DNA from: Flavobacterium humidisoli
GTDB taxonomy: Bacteria; Bacteroidota; Bacteroidia; Flavobacteriales; Flavobacteriaceae
Direction of reading: 5' to 3'
Length of the DNA: 64,000 nucleotides
Assembly (NCBI RefSeq): GCF_023272795.1
Contig: NZ_CP096829.1
Location: 3,968,001 to 4,032,000, forward strand
Shown here: piece by piece, positions 36,424-45,529 of the stretch
Layout: each line of letters begins with the position of its first letter
How positions within the stretch are numbered: position 1 is the first letter of the stretch
The notes under the pieces: model-generated
Databases searched by the model: none
The model's input: only the letters and a program-made list of their open reading frames with translations
Told to the model about the DNA's origin: nothing
Made by a program: the position numbers and the translations under genes

Positions 36424-37470
36424 ATGAAATTCGATATAAATACAATAACACGTGAAAACGTAAAATCATTAAAACCATATTCTTCGGCTAGAGACGAGTT
36501 TGAAGATTTTGATACAGCCGAAATGATTTTTCTGGATGCCAATGAAAATCCGTTTCAAAATGGAGTAAATCGTTATCCAGATCCTCAACAGAACTCGGTT
36601 AAAGCTATTTTGGCTAAGAATAATTTAGTAAAGCAAAGTCAGATTTTATTAGGGAATGGAAGTGATGAAGTTTTGGACTTGCTTTTTAGAGCTTTCTGTG
36701 AACCCAGTAAAGATAATATCATTTCGCTTCCTCCAACATACGGAATGTATGGCGTTTTAGCGAATATTAATGCTGTTGAAAATAGAGAAGTTCTGCTATC
36801 GACAGATTTTCAGCCTCAAGTTGAAAAGATCTTAGAAGCTGTTGATGAGAACACAAAAATCATCTTTTTATGTTCGCCAAATAATCCAACCGGAAATTCT
36901 TTTTCAGATGAAAGTGTGGTCAAACTGCTTCAAAATTTTAATGGTTTAGTGGTAATTGATGAAGCATATATTGACTTCTCAGAAAAAGAAAGCTGGTTGA
37001 CCGAAATTGACGAATATCCAAATTTAGTGATTACACAAACACTTTCAAAAGCGTATGGTTTGGCTGGAATTCGTTTAGGGATCTGTTATGCTTCTGAAGC
37101 TGTAATTTCGGTTTTAAATAAAATAAAACCGCCTTATAACGTTAATGAATTAACACAGCAAAGAGCTAAAGAACGTTTAAAAGATTCTGAAAAGATAAAA
37201 CAAGAAATAGCTTCAATTATTGAACAAAGAGAAGAGTTGCTTAAAGTTTTACTTGAAGTAGGTTTTGTAGAAAAAGTATACCCAACTGAAGCTAATTTTA
37301 TTCTGGCAAAAGTAGATGATGCTAACAAAAGATACAATCAATTAATTGAAAAGGGAATCGTTATCAGAAACCGAACCACACAGCCTTTATGCGAAAATTG
37401 TCTTCGTTTTACAATTGGGACAAAAGAGGAAAATGCTGTTGTAATTAGAGAATTGAAGTTGTTGAAATAG
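36424..37470 (+). CDS. hisC: Histidinol-phosphate aminotransferase
   Basis: 348 residues, fold-type I PLP enzyme that transaminates imidazole-acetol phosphate. Visible: FLDANENPFQNGVNRYPDPQ near the start, LGNGSDEVLDLLFRAF, CSPNNPTGNSFS, VVIDEAYIDFSE and the PLP-lysine segment TQTLSKAYGLAGIRLG. The C-terminal IVIRNRTTQPLCENCLRFTI is also typical of the family. It sits in the middle of the his operon, flanked by fold-back spacers. Confidence 0.96.
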   Translation: MKFDINTITRENVKSLKPYSSARDEFEDFDTAEMIFLDANENPFQNGVNRYPDPQQNSVKAILAKNNLVKQSQILLGNGSDEVLDLLFRAFCEPSKDNIISLPPTYGMYGVLANINAVENREVLLSTDFQPQVEKILEAVDENTKIIFLCSPNNPTGNSFSDESVVKLLQNFNGLVVIDEAYIDFSEKESWLTEIDEYPNLVITQTLSKAYGLAGIRLGICYASEAVISVLNKIKPPYNVNELTQQRAKERLKDSEKIKQEIASIIEQREELLKVLLEVGFVEKVYPTEANFILAKVDDANKRYNQLIEKGIVIRNRTTQPLCENCLRFTIGTKEENAVVIRELKLLK

Positions 37471-37635
37471 AAAAAATAGAATATAGAAGAAAGAATATAG
37501 AATATAGAAGAAAGAATATAGAATATAGAATAAGAATATAGAAGAAAGAGAAAAATGTAAGAACTTTAGAAGTAGGATCAAAAGTCCATCCTCTTTACTC
37601 TATTTTCTATACTCTTTATTCTCAAAAAATAAAAC
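37471..37635. repeat. Tandem-word, fold-back spacer, hisC-hisB
   Basis: Starting near 37476, the word AGAATATAGAAGAA is repeated several times with small changes up to about 37552. From 37591 comes CTCTTTACTCTATTTTCTAT and ACTCTTTATTCTC, roughly complementary to the word. A central segment of about 40 bases would be the loop. The 165-base gap shows no coding potential in either strand beyond trivial antisense frames. Confidence 0.7.
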
Positions 37636-38772
37636 ATGAAAAAAGTACTTTTTATCGATCGTGACGGAACGATTGTTTTAGAACCTGAAAATTATCAATT
37701 AGATAGCTTAGAGAAATTGGAATTTTATCCAAAAGCTTTTCAATATTTGGCTAAAATTGCTAATGAATTAGATTATGAACTGGCTATGGTAACCAATCAG
37801 GACGGATTAGGAACGGATAGTTTTCCGGAAGATACCTTTTGGCCAACGCAAAATTTCATTTTAAAAGCTTTTGAAAACGAAGGGGTTGTTTTTGACGAAA
37901 TCTTTGTAGACAGAACTTTTCCAGAAGAGAACGCACCAACACGCAAACCCAGAACGGGAATGTTGACTAAATATTTGAACAATCCAGAATATGATTTGGA
38001 GAATTCTTTTGTTTTAGGAGATCGTTTAACAGATGTGGAATTGGCTAAAAACCTTGGTGCCAAAGCTATTTTTATGAATGATACAGATGGGATTGGCAGT
38101 AATGAAATTTCATCAAAACGTGAAGAATTGAACGAAACGATTGTTTTGCAAACTATGGATTGGAAGAAAATCTATGAGTTTTTAAAATTAGAAGCACGTT
38201 CGGCTTCAATTACTCGTAAAACAAACGAAACGGATATTTATATCAAATTAAATCTTGACGGAACAGGAAAAAGCAAAATTGATACTGGAATTGCCTTTTT
38301 CGATCACATGTTGGATCAAATCTCACGTCACGGCCAAATGGACTTAGAAATCCTTGTGAAAGGTGATTTAGAGGTTGATGAGCATCATACAATCGAAGAT
38401 ACTGCAATCGCTTTAGGTGAAGTTTTCGCGAAAGCGCTAGGAAACAAATTAGGAATTGAGCGCTACGGATTTTGTCTTCCAATGGATGATTGTCTAGCTC
38501 AGGCAGCAATTGATTTCGGCGGTAGAAACTGGCTGATTTGGGAAACCGAATTTAAACGTGAAATGGTTGGTAAAATGCCAACAGAAATGTTCTATCATTT
38601 CTTCAAATCGTTTACAGACGGCGCAAAAGCCAACTTAAATATCAAAGCAGAAGGAATCAACGAACATCATAAAATCGAAGCAATTTTTAAAGCATTCGCG
38701 AAAGCGATAAAAGTTGCCGTAAAAAGAGATACCGAGAAAATGATTTTGCCTTCGACGAAAGGAATGCTTTAA
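37636..38772 (+). CDS. hisB: Bifunctional histidinol-phosphatase / imidazoleglycerol-phosphate dehydratase
   Basis: 378 residues with two domains. Residues 1-165 are a HAD-type phosphatase ([26 protein letters not shown] [26 protein letters not shown]). From about 185 to the end is IGP dehydratase with two HHxxE metal motifs ([16 protein letters not shown] and [17 protein letters not shown]), plus [19 protein letters not shown]. The fusion is like that of E. coli, so one gene provides steps 6 and 8 of the pathway. Confidence 0.96.
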   Translation: MKKVLFIDRDGTIVLEPENYQLDSLEKLEFYPKAFQYLAKIANELDYELAMVTNQDGLGTDSFPEDTFWPTQNFILKAFENEGVVFDEIFVDRTFPEENAPTRKPRTGMLTKYLNNPEYDLENSFVLGDRLTDVELAKNLGAKAIFMNDTDGIGSNEISSKREELNETIVLQTMDWKKIYEFLKLEARSASITRKTNETDIYIKLNLDGTGKSKIDTGIAFFDHMLDQISRHGQMDLEILVKGDLEVDEHHTIEDTAIALGEVFAKALGNKLGIERYGFCLPMDDCLAQAAIDFGGRNWLIWETEFKREMVGKMPTEMFYHFFKSFTDGAKANLNIKAEGINEHHKIEAIFKAFAKAIKVAVKRDTEKMILPSTKGML

Positions 38773-38774
38773 TT

Positions 38775-38868
38775 AAGTCAAAAGTTGAAAGTCATAAAGT
38801 CAAAAGATTTCAATATTGTGGATATTCAAAATGACTTTAAGACTTTTGACTTTTGACTTTAAGACTAA
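38775..38868. repeat. Fold-back word-repeat spacer, hisB-hisH
   Basis: AGTCAAAAGTTGAAAGTCAT and AAAGTCAAAAG on the left face GACTTTAAGACTTTTGACTT and TTGACTTTAAGACT on the right. The arms are made of reiterated AGTCAAAAGT-type words and are mutually complementary. Confidence 0.7.
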
Positions 38869-38874
38869 AACAAA

Positions 38875-39468
38875 ATGAAAATAGTAATTATAAATTACGG
38901 AGCAGGAAATATTCAGAGCATTATGTTTGCTATTGAAAGATTGGGATTTAAGGCCGTTTTGAGCAATAATCCTGATGAAATTAAATCGGCTGATAAAGTG
39001 ATTTTTCCTGGCGTAGGCGAAGCAAGTTCGGCTATGGAAAAACTTCGAGAAAGTGGTTTGGACAGCTTAATTCCAGAATTAAAACAACCTGTTTTGGGGA
39101 TTTGTCTCGGAATGCAGTTAATGTGCAATAAAACTGAAGAAGGAGACACCGAAGGTTTAGGAATTTTTGACGTTGATGTTGTGAAATTTTCAAACAACGT
39201 AAAAGTGCCTCAAATGGGATGGAATCAGATTTATGATTTAAAAACCGATTTGTTCAGCGGAATTTCTGAAAATGAGTTCATGTATTTAGTTCATAGTTTT
39301 TATGCGCCAAATTGTCCAGAATCTATTGCTACAACAAATTATGACGTTGAATATGCATCGGCTTTGCAAAAAGATAATTTTTACGGAACCCAATTCCACC
39401 CAGAAAAAAGCGGCGACGTGGGAGAGAAGATTCTTGGAAACTTTTTGAAACTAAAATCCAAAGATTAA
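38875..39468 (+). CDS. hisH: Imidazole glycerol phosphate synthase, glutaminase subunit
   Basis: 197 residues, class I glutamine amidotransferase. The oxyanion and nucleophile segments are VIFPGVGEASSAM and VLGICLGMQLM (Cys nucleophile), with catalytic His/Glu in GTQFHPEKSGDVG. It supplies ammonia to HisF for IGP and AICAR formation. HisF is two genes downstream, with hisA between, the common order. Confidence 0.96.
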   Translation: MKIVIINYGAGNIQSIMFAIERLGFKAVLSNNPDEIKSADKVIFPGVGEASSAMEKLRESGLDSLIPELKQPVLGICLGMQLMCNKTEEGDTEGLGIFDVDVVKFSNNVKVPQMGWNQIYDLKTDLFSGISENEFMYLVHSFYAPNCPESIATTNYDVEYASALQKDNFYGTQFHPEKSGDVGEKILGNFLKLKSKD

Positions 39469-39585
39469 AATCTAAATTCCAATATCAAAATCAGTTTCAA
39501 TCAAAACATCAATTTTAGAAATTACTAATTCAATACTATTTTTTGAATAATCTAAAATCTAAAATCAACAATCTAAAATAGAAAA

Positions 39586-40311
39586 ATGAGAATAATACCA
39601 GCCATAGATATCATTGAAGGAAAATGTGTTCGTTTGTCCAAAGGTGATTATGATACCAAGATAATTTACAACGAGAACCCGCTTGAAGTGGCGAAATCAT
39701 TTGAAGCGCACGGAATTGAATATCTGCATTTAGTAGATCTTGACGGTGCAAAATCGAGCAAAATTGTTAATTACAAGATATTAGAACAAATTGCAACGCA
39801 AACGAGCTTAAAAATTGATTTTGGAGGCGGATTAAAATCGGATGACGATTTGAGAATTGCATTTGAAAGCGGTGCAAATCAGATTACAGGCGGAAGTATA
39901 GCCGTAAAAAACAGAGAAATCTTCGAAAAATGGATTTCAGAATACGGATCAGAAAAAATTATTTTAGGTGCTGATGCTAAAGATGAAAAAATCGCGGTTT
40001 CTGGTTGGTTAGAAGAATCAAATGAAGATTTAGTGCCTTTTATTCAGGATTATCAGTCAAAAGGAATTGAGTATGTTATCTGTACCGATATTGCAAAAGA
40101 CGGAATGCTTCAAGGTCCAAGTTTTGATTTGTACAGCAAAATTTTAGAAGAAGCAAAAGGAATAAAATTAATTGCTTCTGGCGGAATTTCAACCTTCGAC
40201 GAATTGCCAAAATTAGCGGAATTAGGCTGTGAAGGAACAATCATAGGAAAAGCGATTTACGAAGGAAGAATCACATTGAAGGAACTTGAAAATTATATTT
40301 TAAATAAATAG
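39586..40311 (+). CDS. hisA: ProFAR isomerase HisA
   Basis: 241 residues, TIM barrel. Catalytic aspartates are in [19 protein letters not shown] and [14 protein letters not shown]; phosphate-binding loops [10 protein letters not shown] and [11 protein letters not shown]. It isomerises ProFAR to PRFAR. The spacer after hisH contains the reiterated word AATCTAAAATCTAAAATC but only weak fold-back. Confidence 0.96.
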   Translation: MRIIPAIDIIEGKCVRLSKGDYDTKIIYNENPLEVAKSFEAHGIEYLHLVDLDGAKSSKIVNYKILEQIATQTSLKIDFGGGLKSDDDLRIAFESGANQITGGSIAVKNREIFEKWISEYGSEKIILGADAKDEKIAVSGWLEESNEDLVPFIQDYQSKGIEYVICTDIAKDGMLQGPSFDLYSKILEEAKGIKLIASGGISTFDELPKLAELGCEGTIIGKAIYEGRITLKELENYILNK

Positions 40312-40315
40312 ATAT

Positions 40316-40396
40316 TTCGCAAAGATTCGCAAAACAAAACGCAAAGATTTACAAAATTTTGCGTAGCTCTGAGAATCTTTGTGAATCTCTGTGAAA
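40316..40396. repeat. Fold-back word-repeat spacer, hisA-hisF
   Basis: TTCGCAAAGATTCGCAAAAC plus CGCAAAGATTTACAAAA on the left faces GAGAATCTTTGTGAATCTCT on the right. Words of the type GCAAAGATTCGC are repeated. Similar phrases are, in my recollection, frequent in other Flavobacteria spacers. Confidence 0.65.
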
Positions 40397-40407
40397 CAAC
40401 AAAGATA

Positions 40408-41163
40408 ATGTTAGCAAAAAGAATAATACCTTGCTTAGATATAAAAAACGGAAGAACCGTAAAAGGCGTCAATTTCGTTGATTTGCGCGATGCTGGAGAT
40501 CCTGTGGAATTAGCTGAAATTTATTCGAGAGAAGGAGCAGATGAATTGGTTTTCTTGGATATTTCGGCAACAGAAGAAAGACGCAAAACACTGGTAAATA
40601 TGGTGCGAAGCGTAGCAGAGAAAATCAATATTCCGTTTACAGTTGGCGGCGGAATTTCGTCTGTTGAAGATGTTGATATTTTGCTCAATAATGGTGCAGA
40701 TAAAGTCTCTATCAATTCATCTGCAGTAAAAAATCCGCAATTGATAAATGATTTGGCGCAGAAATTTGGAAGTCAGTGTGTTGTAGTCGCAATAGATGCC
40801 AAACAAATTGACGGACAGTGGATTGTACATTTAGTTGGCGGAAAAGTACCGACAGAATTGAATTTATTCGATTGGGCTGTTGAAGTTGCAGAACGTGGTG
40901 CAGGAGAAATTTTATTTACTTCAATGGATAATGACGGAACTAAAAATGGGTTTGCAAATGAGGCTTTGGCGAAACTTTCCGAATTAGTTAATATTCCGAT
41001 CATTGCTTCTGGAGGAGCAGGAAATATAAAGCATTTTGTTGATTCTTTTCAAGTAGGAAAAGCAGATGCGGCTTTGGCAGCAAGTGTTTTTCACTTTAAA
41101 GAAATCGAAATTAAAGCTTTGAAACAAGAATTAAGAAATAATGGCATTGAAATAAGGCTTTAA
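40408..41163 (+). CDS. hisF: Imidazole glycerol phosphate synthase, cyclase subunit
   Basis: 251 residues, TIM barrel, partner of HisH. Visible: [20 protein letters not shown] (first catalytic Asp), [34 protein letters not shown] (second Asp), [16 protein letters not shown] start it at ATG 40408 (MLAKRIIPC), the normal family start; an in-frame GTG at 40381 would add nine residues translated from the spacer. Confidence 0.96.
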   Translation: MLAKRIIPCLDIKNGRTVKGVNFVDLRDAGDPVELAEIYSREGADELVFLDISATEERRKTLVNMVRSVAEKINIPFTVGGGISSVEDVDILLNNGADKVSINSSAVKNPQLINDLAQKFGSQCVVVAIDAKQIDGQWIVHLVGGKVPTELNLFDWAVEVAERGAGEILFTSMDNDGTKNGFANEALAKLSELVNIPIIASGGAGNIKHFVDSFQVGKADAALAASVFHFKEIEIKALKQELRNNGIEIRL

Positions 41164-41256
41164 TTGTAACAAGAGGCAAGAAGAAAGACCTTGTTTGATC
41201 TAAAATAACAGGATATCAGAAATCTAAAATCTGAAATCAAAAATCTAAAATTAATT

Positions 41257-41853
41257 ATGGAAATCGATATCAAAAGCGCACACGGATTAATTCCGGCGAT
41301 CATTCAGGATTCAGAAACAAAAAATGTTTTGATGCTGGGTTATATGAACGAAGAATCGCTTCAAAAAACAATAGAAACTCAAAAAGTAACTTTTTTCAGC
41401 CGTTCAAAACAAAGACTTTGGACAAAAGGCGAGGAGAGTGGTAACTTTTTGAACTTGGTAAGTATTAAAAATGACTGTGATGGCGATACGCTTTTAATTC
41501 AGGCAAAACCTGTAGGACCAACTTGTCATACAGGAGCAGATACTTGTTGGCAAGAACCAAATGACGCGAATTACGGTTTTATTTCTCAATTAGAAAACAC
41601 AATCAAAACCAGAAGAGAAAATGCAGATTCTGAGAAAAGTTATATAGCTTCTCTATTTGAAAAAGGAATCAATAAAATTGCTCAAAAAGTAGGCGAAGAA
41701 GCTGTAGAAGTGGTTATTGAAGCAAAAGATGACAACGATGATTTGTTCCTTAGCGAAAGCGCCGATTTATTGTTTCATTATTTGATTCTCCTTCAAGCAA
41801 AAGGATATCAATTGAATGATGTTGTAGAAGTTTTAAAAGGACGCCAGAAATAG
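41257..41853 (+). CDS. hisIE: Bifunctional phosphoribosyl-AMP cyclohydrolase / phosphoribosyl-ATP pyrophosphohydrolase
   Basis: 198 residues. The N-terminal HisI domain has FFSRSKQRLWTKGEESGN, NDCDGDTLLIQ and GPTCHTGADTCW with the zinc and magnesium ligands. The C-terminal HisE domain has GINKIAQKVGEEAVEVVIEA and SESADLLFHYLILLQ. It provides steps 2 and 3 of the pathway and closes the operon: a strong terminator follows 20 bases after the stop. With this gene all eight his genes for the full pathway from PRPP are present. Confidence 0.97.
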   Translation: MEIDIKSAHGLIPAIIQDSETKNVLMLGYMNEESLQKTIETQKVTFFSRSKQRLWTKGEESGNFLNLVSIKNDCDGDTLLIQAKPVGPTCHTGADTCWQEPNDANYGFISQLENTIKTRRENADSEKSYIASLFEKGINKIAQKVGEEAVEVVIEAKDDNDDLFLSESADLLFHYLILLQAKGYQLNDVVEVLKGRQK

Positions 41854-41873
41854 TTTATTGGCTTTTTCTCATG

Positions 41874-41909
41874 AAAAAAAAGTATTATGGTGTCATAATA
41901 CTTTTTTTT
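41874..41909 (+). terminator. Terminator of the his operon
   Basis: A perfect 16-base stem AAAAAAAAGTATTATG / CATAATACTTTTTTTT with loop GTGT. Confidence 0.92.
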
Positions 41910-41959
41910 ATGTCAGGTATCTAAAAAAAAAGTATTTTTAGTTTTTAATAAGAGCTTTT

Positions 41960-42559
41960 ATGAGATTCAATTTTTGTTTACTGTTTTTGTTCTATTCTGT
42001 GTTTAATTACGGGTTTAAGAAAGCTGTAATGCCATATTCGATGGTTGTTTCTAAGGCTAGTTTGATTGTTGATGGAACTATTTTTAAAGTTTCTAAAAAT
42101 GAATATGAGTTCACGATAAGTGAGTTCATAAAAGGAAAATCAAGCTCAAAAATTAAGGTAGCAATCTGGAAAGAATGGCTATGTGATCCCAGAAATAAAG
42201 AGTTAAAAAAAGGACAAAGATTAATTTTATTTTTAGAAAGATCGTCTTATGGAAATTTTTATCCAATTAATGAAAGTACTGGAGAATTGTATGTAGACAA
42301 TAATACTTTTCTCAATATATTCTTGCCTAAAGCTTTTTTAAATCCAACAGTTTTAAAAAAAGGGATTTCTATGTTTTTGGACACCTATACATTTTATGGA
42401 AATTTTAATGATAGATTTTATCAAAATATAAATTTCATGCGCAATAAGTCTATTTTTGAAGTTTATAAATTGACAAAAACGAATACGGCTTTTAAGTTTT
42501 TAGTTGATGATGCGGAGTATTATAAGCCAACAGAAGTACAATTTATGCCACTTATATAA
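41960..42559 (+). CDS. Hypothetical exported protein
   Basis: 199 residues with a hydrophobic N-terminus (FNFCLLFLFYSVFNYGF) that may be a signal peptide. The middle (ASLIVDGTIFKVSKNEYEFT, then ISEFIKGKSSSKIKVAIW) has an OB-like strand pattern seen in secreted proteins of unknown function. No family recognised with confidence. Its stop codon directly abuts the stop of the convergent gene, with no intervening base. Confidence 0.55.
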   Translation: MRFNFCLLFLFYSVFNYGFKKAVMPYSMVVSKASLIVDGTIFKVSKNEYEFTISEFIKGKSSSKIKVAIWKEWLCDPRNKELKKGQRLILFLERSSYGNFYPINESTGELYVDNNTFLNIFLPKAFLNPTVLKKGISMFLDTYTFYGNFNDRFYQNINFMRNKSIFEVYKLTKTNTAFKFLVDDAEYYKPTEVQFMPLI

Positions 42560-43258
42560 TTACCTCACAAATTCAAAAACTGCAAATTCCTGAGGCTGAT
42601 GAAAACCAAATTTCAAACTCTTATAAGGCTGTAAAGCAAGATATTCGGTTGTGTTACCATAATCAATTCTAAAAGCATTTCCATTCCATTTAGTTCCGAC
42701 TTTAGGTTTTGAAAAACTGCCATTTTTAATTTTTTTAAGACTGGAAAAAGGAACTTTTATTTCTACAGTGTATCCGTCTTTATTGATTTTACTGACAGTT
42801 TCTAAGCCTTTAATATCAAAATCCATTGCTGTATTCCATCCGCCACATTCTTCTGAGATGCATTTTAAAAGTAAATCGTAGTTTGTAGAAAATGCATTTA
42901 CACCAATTTCAATATAGTTTTGACTGTCTCCATCGGGATCAAGAAAGATTTCGACCAAATCGTCAGTATTAAATATCTGCGAATCTTTCTTTTGTAAAGA
43001 ACCGATAATTTGAGAATCATTGCATTTATAAGCGATGTATAAGTTTTCATCATTCCACGAAAGTGAAACAAAAGTATTTTGAGAAGCTTTGTCTCCGGAA
43101 TTATGAATTACAAACGGACCGAGAAAAGGTGTTTTCCATTCTGATAAATCGCCGTCAATACTGATTTTTTCATTTGTTTTATAAATTGGAAAGGTTTGCG
43201 CATCAGTTGAATTTGTCCAAATAAGGCAAAAAAAGGCGGCGTATAGGTGAAATTTCAT
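42560..43258 (-). CDS. Secreted protein with CBM9-like (DOMON-type) domain
   Basis: 232 residues with a signal peptide (FHLYAAFFCLIWTNSTDAQ). The rest is one carbohydrate-binding family 9-like domain: ISIDGDLSEWKTPFLGPFV, VSLSWNDENLYIAYKCND, DLVEIFLDPDGDSQNYIEIG, GYTVEIKVPFSSL, KWNGNAFRIDYG. Such single-domain proteins are widespread in Bacteroidota, and ligand binding is not proven. Its 3' end abuts the upstream convergent gene exactly. Confidence 0.8.
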   Translation of the reverse strand: MKFHLYAAFFCLIWTNSTDAQTFPIYKTNEKISIDGDLSEWKTPFLGPFVIHNSGDKASQNTFVSLSWNDENLYIAYKCNDSQIIGSLQKKDSQIFNTDDLVEIFLDPDGDSQNYIEIGVNAFSTNYDLLLKCISEECGGWNTAMDFDIKGLETVSKINKDGYTVEIKVPFSSLKKIKNGSFSKPKVGTKWNGNAFRIDYGNTTEYLALQPYKSLKFGFHQPQEFAVFEFVR

Positions 43259-43434
43259 TTTTTCTGTTTTAAAAGACTAAAATAACGAAGAATAAATGAA
43301 TATCTCGGTTAATTCTTTTGATGGGAAGTAAGACAAAGATTTAAACACTGAAAAAAACAGCTTTAACTGTAGATAAAAACTTTTATGTTATTGAATCTAA
43401 AATTACAAATTAATCTTTGCAGCTATTTTAAATG

Positions 43435-43475
43435 AAACCCCATAAATTTCTTATTTATTTGGGGTGTTTTTTATG
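43435..43475 (+). terminator. Terminator-like hairpin in the M1 peptidase upstream region
   Basis: AAACCCCATAAAT and ATTTATTTGGGGTGTTT pair with one bulge, followed by T-rich sequence. It precedes the promoter box at 43515, so it would end an upstream transcript. A short frame (43385-43435) rich in leucine codons lies just ahead; see findings. Confidence 0.6.
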
Positions 43476-43514
43476 AAGAAATCATAAAATTTTAGAATTC
43501 TTAATCCTAATGTT

Positions 43515-43522
43515 TACATTTG
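43515..43522 (+). promoter_or_regulatory. Candidate -7 box (TACATTTG) for the M1 peptidase
   Basis: Exact TAnnTTTG match, 46 bases before the ATG. No -33 box at the standard spacing. Confidence 0.5.
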
Positions 43523-43568
43523 TGACAGATTAAGTTCGAATACTTTATTTATATTATAATTCTAACCA

Positions 43569-45224
43569 ATGAAAAATTACTTTGGAAGCATTTTAACTGC
43601 TTTTCTAATTGGTTTTACTGCCAATGCTCAGGGACTTTTGAATAAGTCGGAAACCGTTTTTACACATCAGGATACTTTACGCGGAAGCATCACAAAAGAG
43701 AGAGTCTGGTGGGATTTAAAATATTATCACCTTGATGTAAAGGTTAAGCCTTCAGAAAAATTTATTTCAGGTTCAAATACTGTTCGTTATACTGTTTTAA
43801 CAGAGAACAATCGTATGCAGATTGATTTGCAGGAACCAATGAATATTACGAAAGTGACTCAGAATGGTAAAGATTTAAAATTTGAAAGAAATGGAAATGC
43901 TTTCTTTATTACTTTAATAGAAAAACAAAAAGTTGGTGCAGTAAAAGAAATCGTAGTTTTCTTTGAAGGAAAACCAAAAGAAGCTGTTAGAGCTCCTTGG
44001 GATGGCGGTTTCTCTTGGAAAAAAGATAAAAACGGAAAAGATTTTATTGCTACGTCTTGTCAAGGTTTAGGCGCGAGCGTTTGGTGGCCATGTAAAGATC
44101 ATATGTATGATGAAGTGGAGAATATGCTAATCAGCGTAAATGTTCCAGGAGATTTAACAGAGGTTTCTAACGGAAGATTACAAAGCGTTAAAAAAGAAAA
44201 AGATGGAACCAAAACCTTCAATTGGTATGTTGCAAATCCTATTAATAATTACGGCGTAAACATTAATATTGGTGATTACGTTAATTTTTCAGAAGTTTTT
44301 AAAGGCGAAAAAGGAAATTTAGACTGTAATTATTATGTTTTAAGAGACAATCTAGCTTTAGCAAAAGAGCAGTTTAAAGATGCTCCAAAAATGCTGAAAG
44401 CTTTTGAAAGCTGGTTTGGTCCTTATCCATTCTACGAAGACAGCTATAAATTGGTTGAAGTTCCGTATTTAGGAATGGAGCACCAAAGTTCTGTAACTTA
44501 CGGAAATCAATATAAAAATGGTTATTTAGGACGTGATTTGAGTGGAACTGGCTGGGGATTAAAATTTGATTTTATCATCATTCACGAATCGGGACACGAA
44601 TGGTATGCCAACAATATTACTTATAAAGATATTGCTGATATGTGGGTTCATGAAAGTTTTACAAACTATTCGGAAAGTTTATTTGTTGAATATTATTACG
44701 GAAAAGAGGCTGGAGCTGAATATGTAATTGGATGTAGAAAAAATATTCAAAATGATATTCCAATTATCGGGCATTATGATGTGAATAATGAAGGTTCTGG
44801 TGATATGTATCCAAAAGGAGCTTCAATGCTGCACATGATTCGTCAGGTAATCAATGATGATGCAAAATGGAAATCGATTTTGAGAGGTATGAATAAGACT
44901 TTCTATCACCAAACGGTTACTGGAAAACAGATTCAGGATTATATTAATGAGCAATCTGGAATTAACTTCAACAGAGTTTTTGCGCAATATTTAACTACAA
45001 CTCAGATTCCAGTATTTGAATATATGTTTAAAAACGGAACTTTTGGCTACCACTGGACAAACTGTGTTTCTAAATTTGATATGCCAGTAAGAGTAAAATT
45101 AAATGGTGTTGAAACTTGGCTAAAACCAACAACAGAATGGCAATCAGTTAAAACAACAAACGAAGATAGGAAACTAGAAGTAGATAAAGATTTCTATGTA
45201 ACGACTTCTAATATTGTAGAATAA
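43569..45224 (+). CDS. M1-family metallopeptidase, exported
   Basis: 551 residues with a signal peptide ending near residue 21 (IGFTANAQ). Gluzincin features: YLGMEHQSSVTYG (the GxMEN-type exopeptidase motif, here GMEH) and IIHESGHEWYANN with the third zinc ligand 18 residues on in WVHESFTNYSES (HExxH-x18-E). It should cleave N-terminal residues of peptides in the periplasm or outside the cell. No type IX C-terminal sorting domain is apparent. The product is short for the family, lacking the long C-terminal helical domain. Terminator at 45246 follows. Confidence 0.92.
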   Translation: MKNYFGSILTAFLIGFTANAQGLLNKSETVFTHQDTLRGSITKERVWWDLKYYHLDVKVKPSEKFISGSNTVRYTVLTENNRMQIDLQEPMNITKVTQNGKDLKFERNGNAFFITLIEKQKVGAVKEIVVFFEGKPKEAVRAPWDGGFSWKKDKNGKDFIATSCQGLGASVWWPCKDHMYDEVENMLISVNVPGDLTEVSNGRLQSVKKEKDGTKTFNWYVANPINNYGVNINIGDYVNFSEVFKGEKGNLDCNYYVLRDNLALAKEQFKDAPKMLKAFESWFGPYPFYEDSYKLVEVPYLGMEHQSSVTYGNQYKNGYLGRDLSGTGWGLKFDFIIIHESGHEWYANNITYKDIADMWVHESFTNYSESLFVEYYYGKEAGAEYVIGCRKNIQNDIPIIGHYDVNNEGSGDMYPKGASMLHMIRQVINDDAKWKSILRGMNKTFYHQTVTGKQIQDYINEQSGINFNRVFAQYLTTTQIPVFEYMFKNGTFGYHWTNCVSKFDMPVRVKLNGVETWLKPTTEWQSVKTTNEDRKLEVDKDFYVTTSNIVE

Positions 45225-45245
45225 AGTTTTTTAAAATTTCAAAAT

Positions 45246-45286
45246 AAAAAATCCCAAATTCCAATTAAGTGGCGTTTGGGATTTTT
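45246..45286 (+). terminator. Terminator of the M1 peptidase gene
   Basis: AAAAAATCCCAAA pairs with TTTGGGATTTTTT across a loop of about 15 bases, 20 bases after the stop. Confidence 0.75.
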
Positions 45287-45510
45287 TATTTTAGTTTTTT
45301 ATATTAAACCCGGCAGGTTTTTAAAACCTGTAGCGTTTGTTTTCGTAACATTTTGTGATTTCGAAGGGAGAAATCGCGGTAATATTTCCAAACAGATAAT
45401 CGCCAATCTTTATGGAGTTTCTAGTGTGATTTCTCCCTTCGGTCGAAATGACAAAAAGGTTTGAAAAACTTATTGTTTTTTAAACCTTTTTATTGGAATT
45501 TGGAATTTTT
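45246..45510. repeat. Intergenic element bounded by 19-base inverted repeats
   Basis: The left end (45246-45265) and the right end (45492-45510) are inverted copies of ATTGGAATTTGGGATTTTT with one mismatch. Between them lie a palindrome CAGGTTTTTAAAACCTG (45314-45330), a long inverted pair (45358-45374 TTTCGAAGGGAGAAATC and 45428-45448), and AAAAAGGTTT / AAACCTTTTT (45453-45462, 45482-45491). The 45428-45454 arm resembles the dispersed phrase TGTCATTTCGACC, known to me from many Flavobacteria. No transposase; it could be a composite of dispersed repeats or a MITE-like relic. Confidence 0.6.
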
Positions 45511-45529
45511 CTATTGAAATTTAAATAAA

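Noticed and set aside
37471..37635. CRISPR-like direct repeats in the hisC-hisB spacer
   Set aside because: The repeated word is about 14 bases with irregular spacing and no unique spacers; no cas genes.
40381..40407. GTG start that would extend HisF by nine residues
   Set aside because: The extra residues are read from the fold-back spacer, and the ATG at 40408 gives the standard HisF N-terminus.
45276..45464. A 62-codon plus-strand frame in the M1 downstream region
   Set aside because: It lies across the terminator and nested inverted repeats, with no protein-like pattern.
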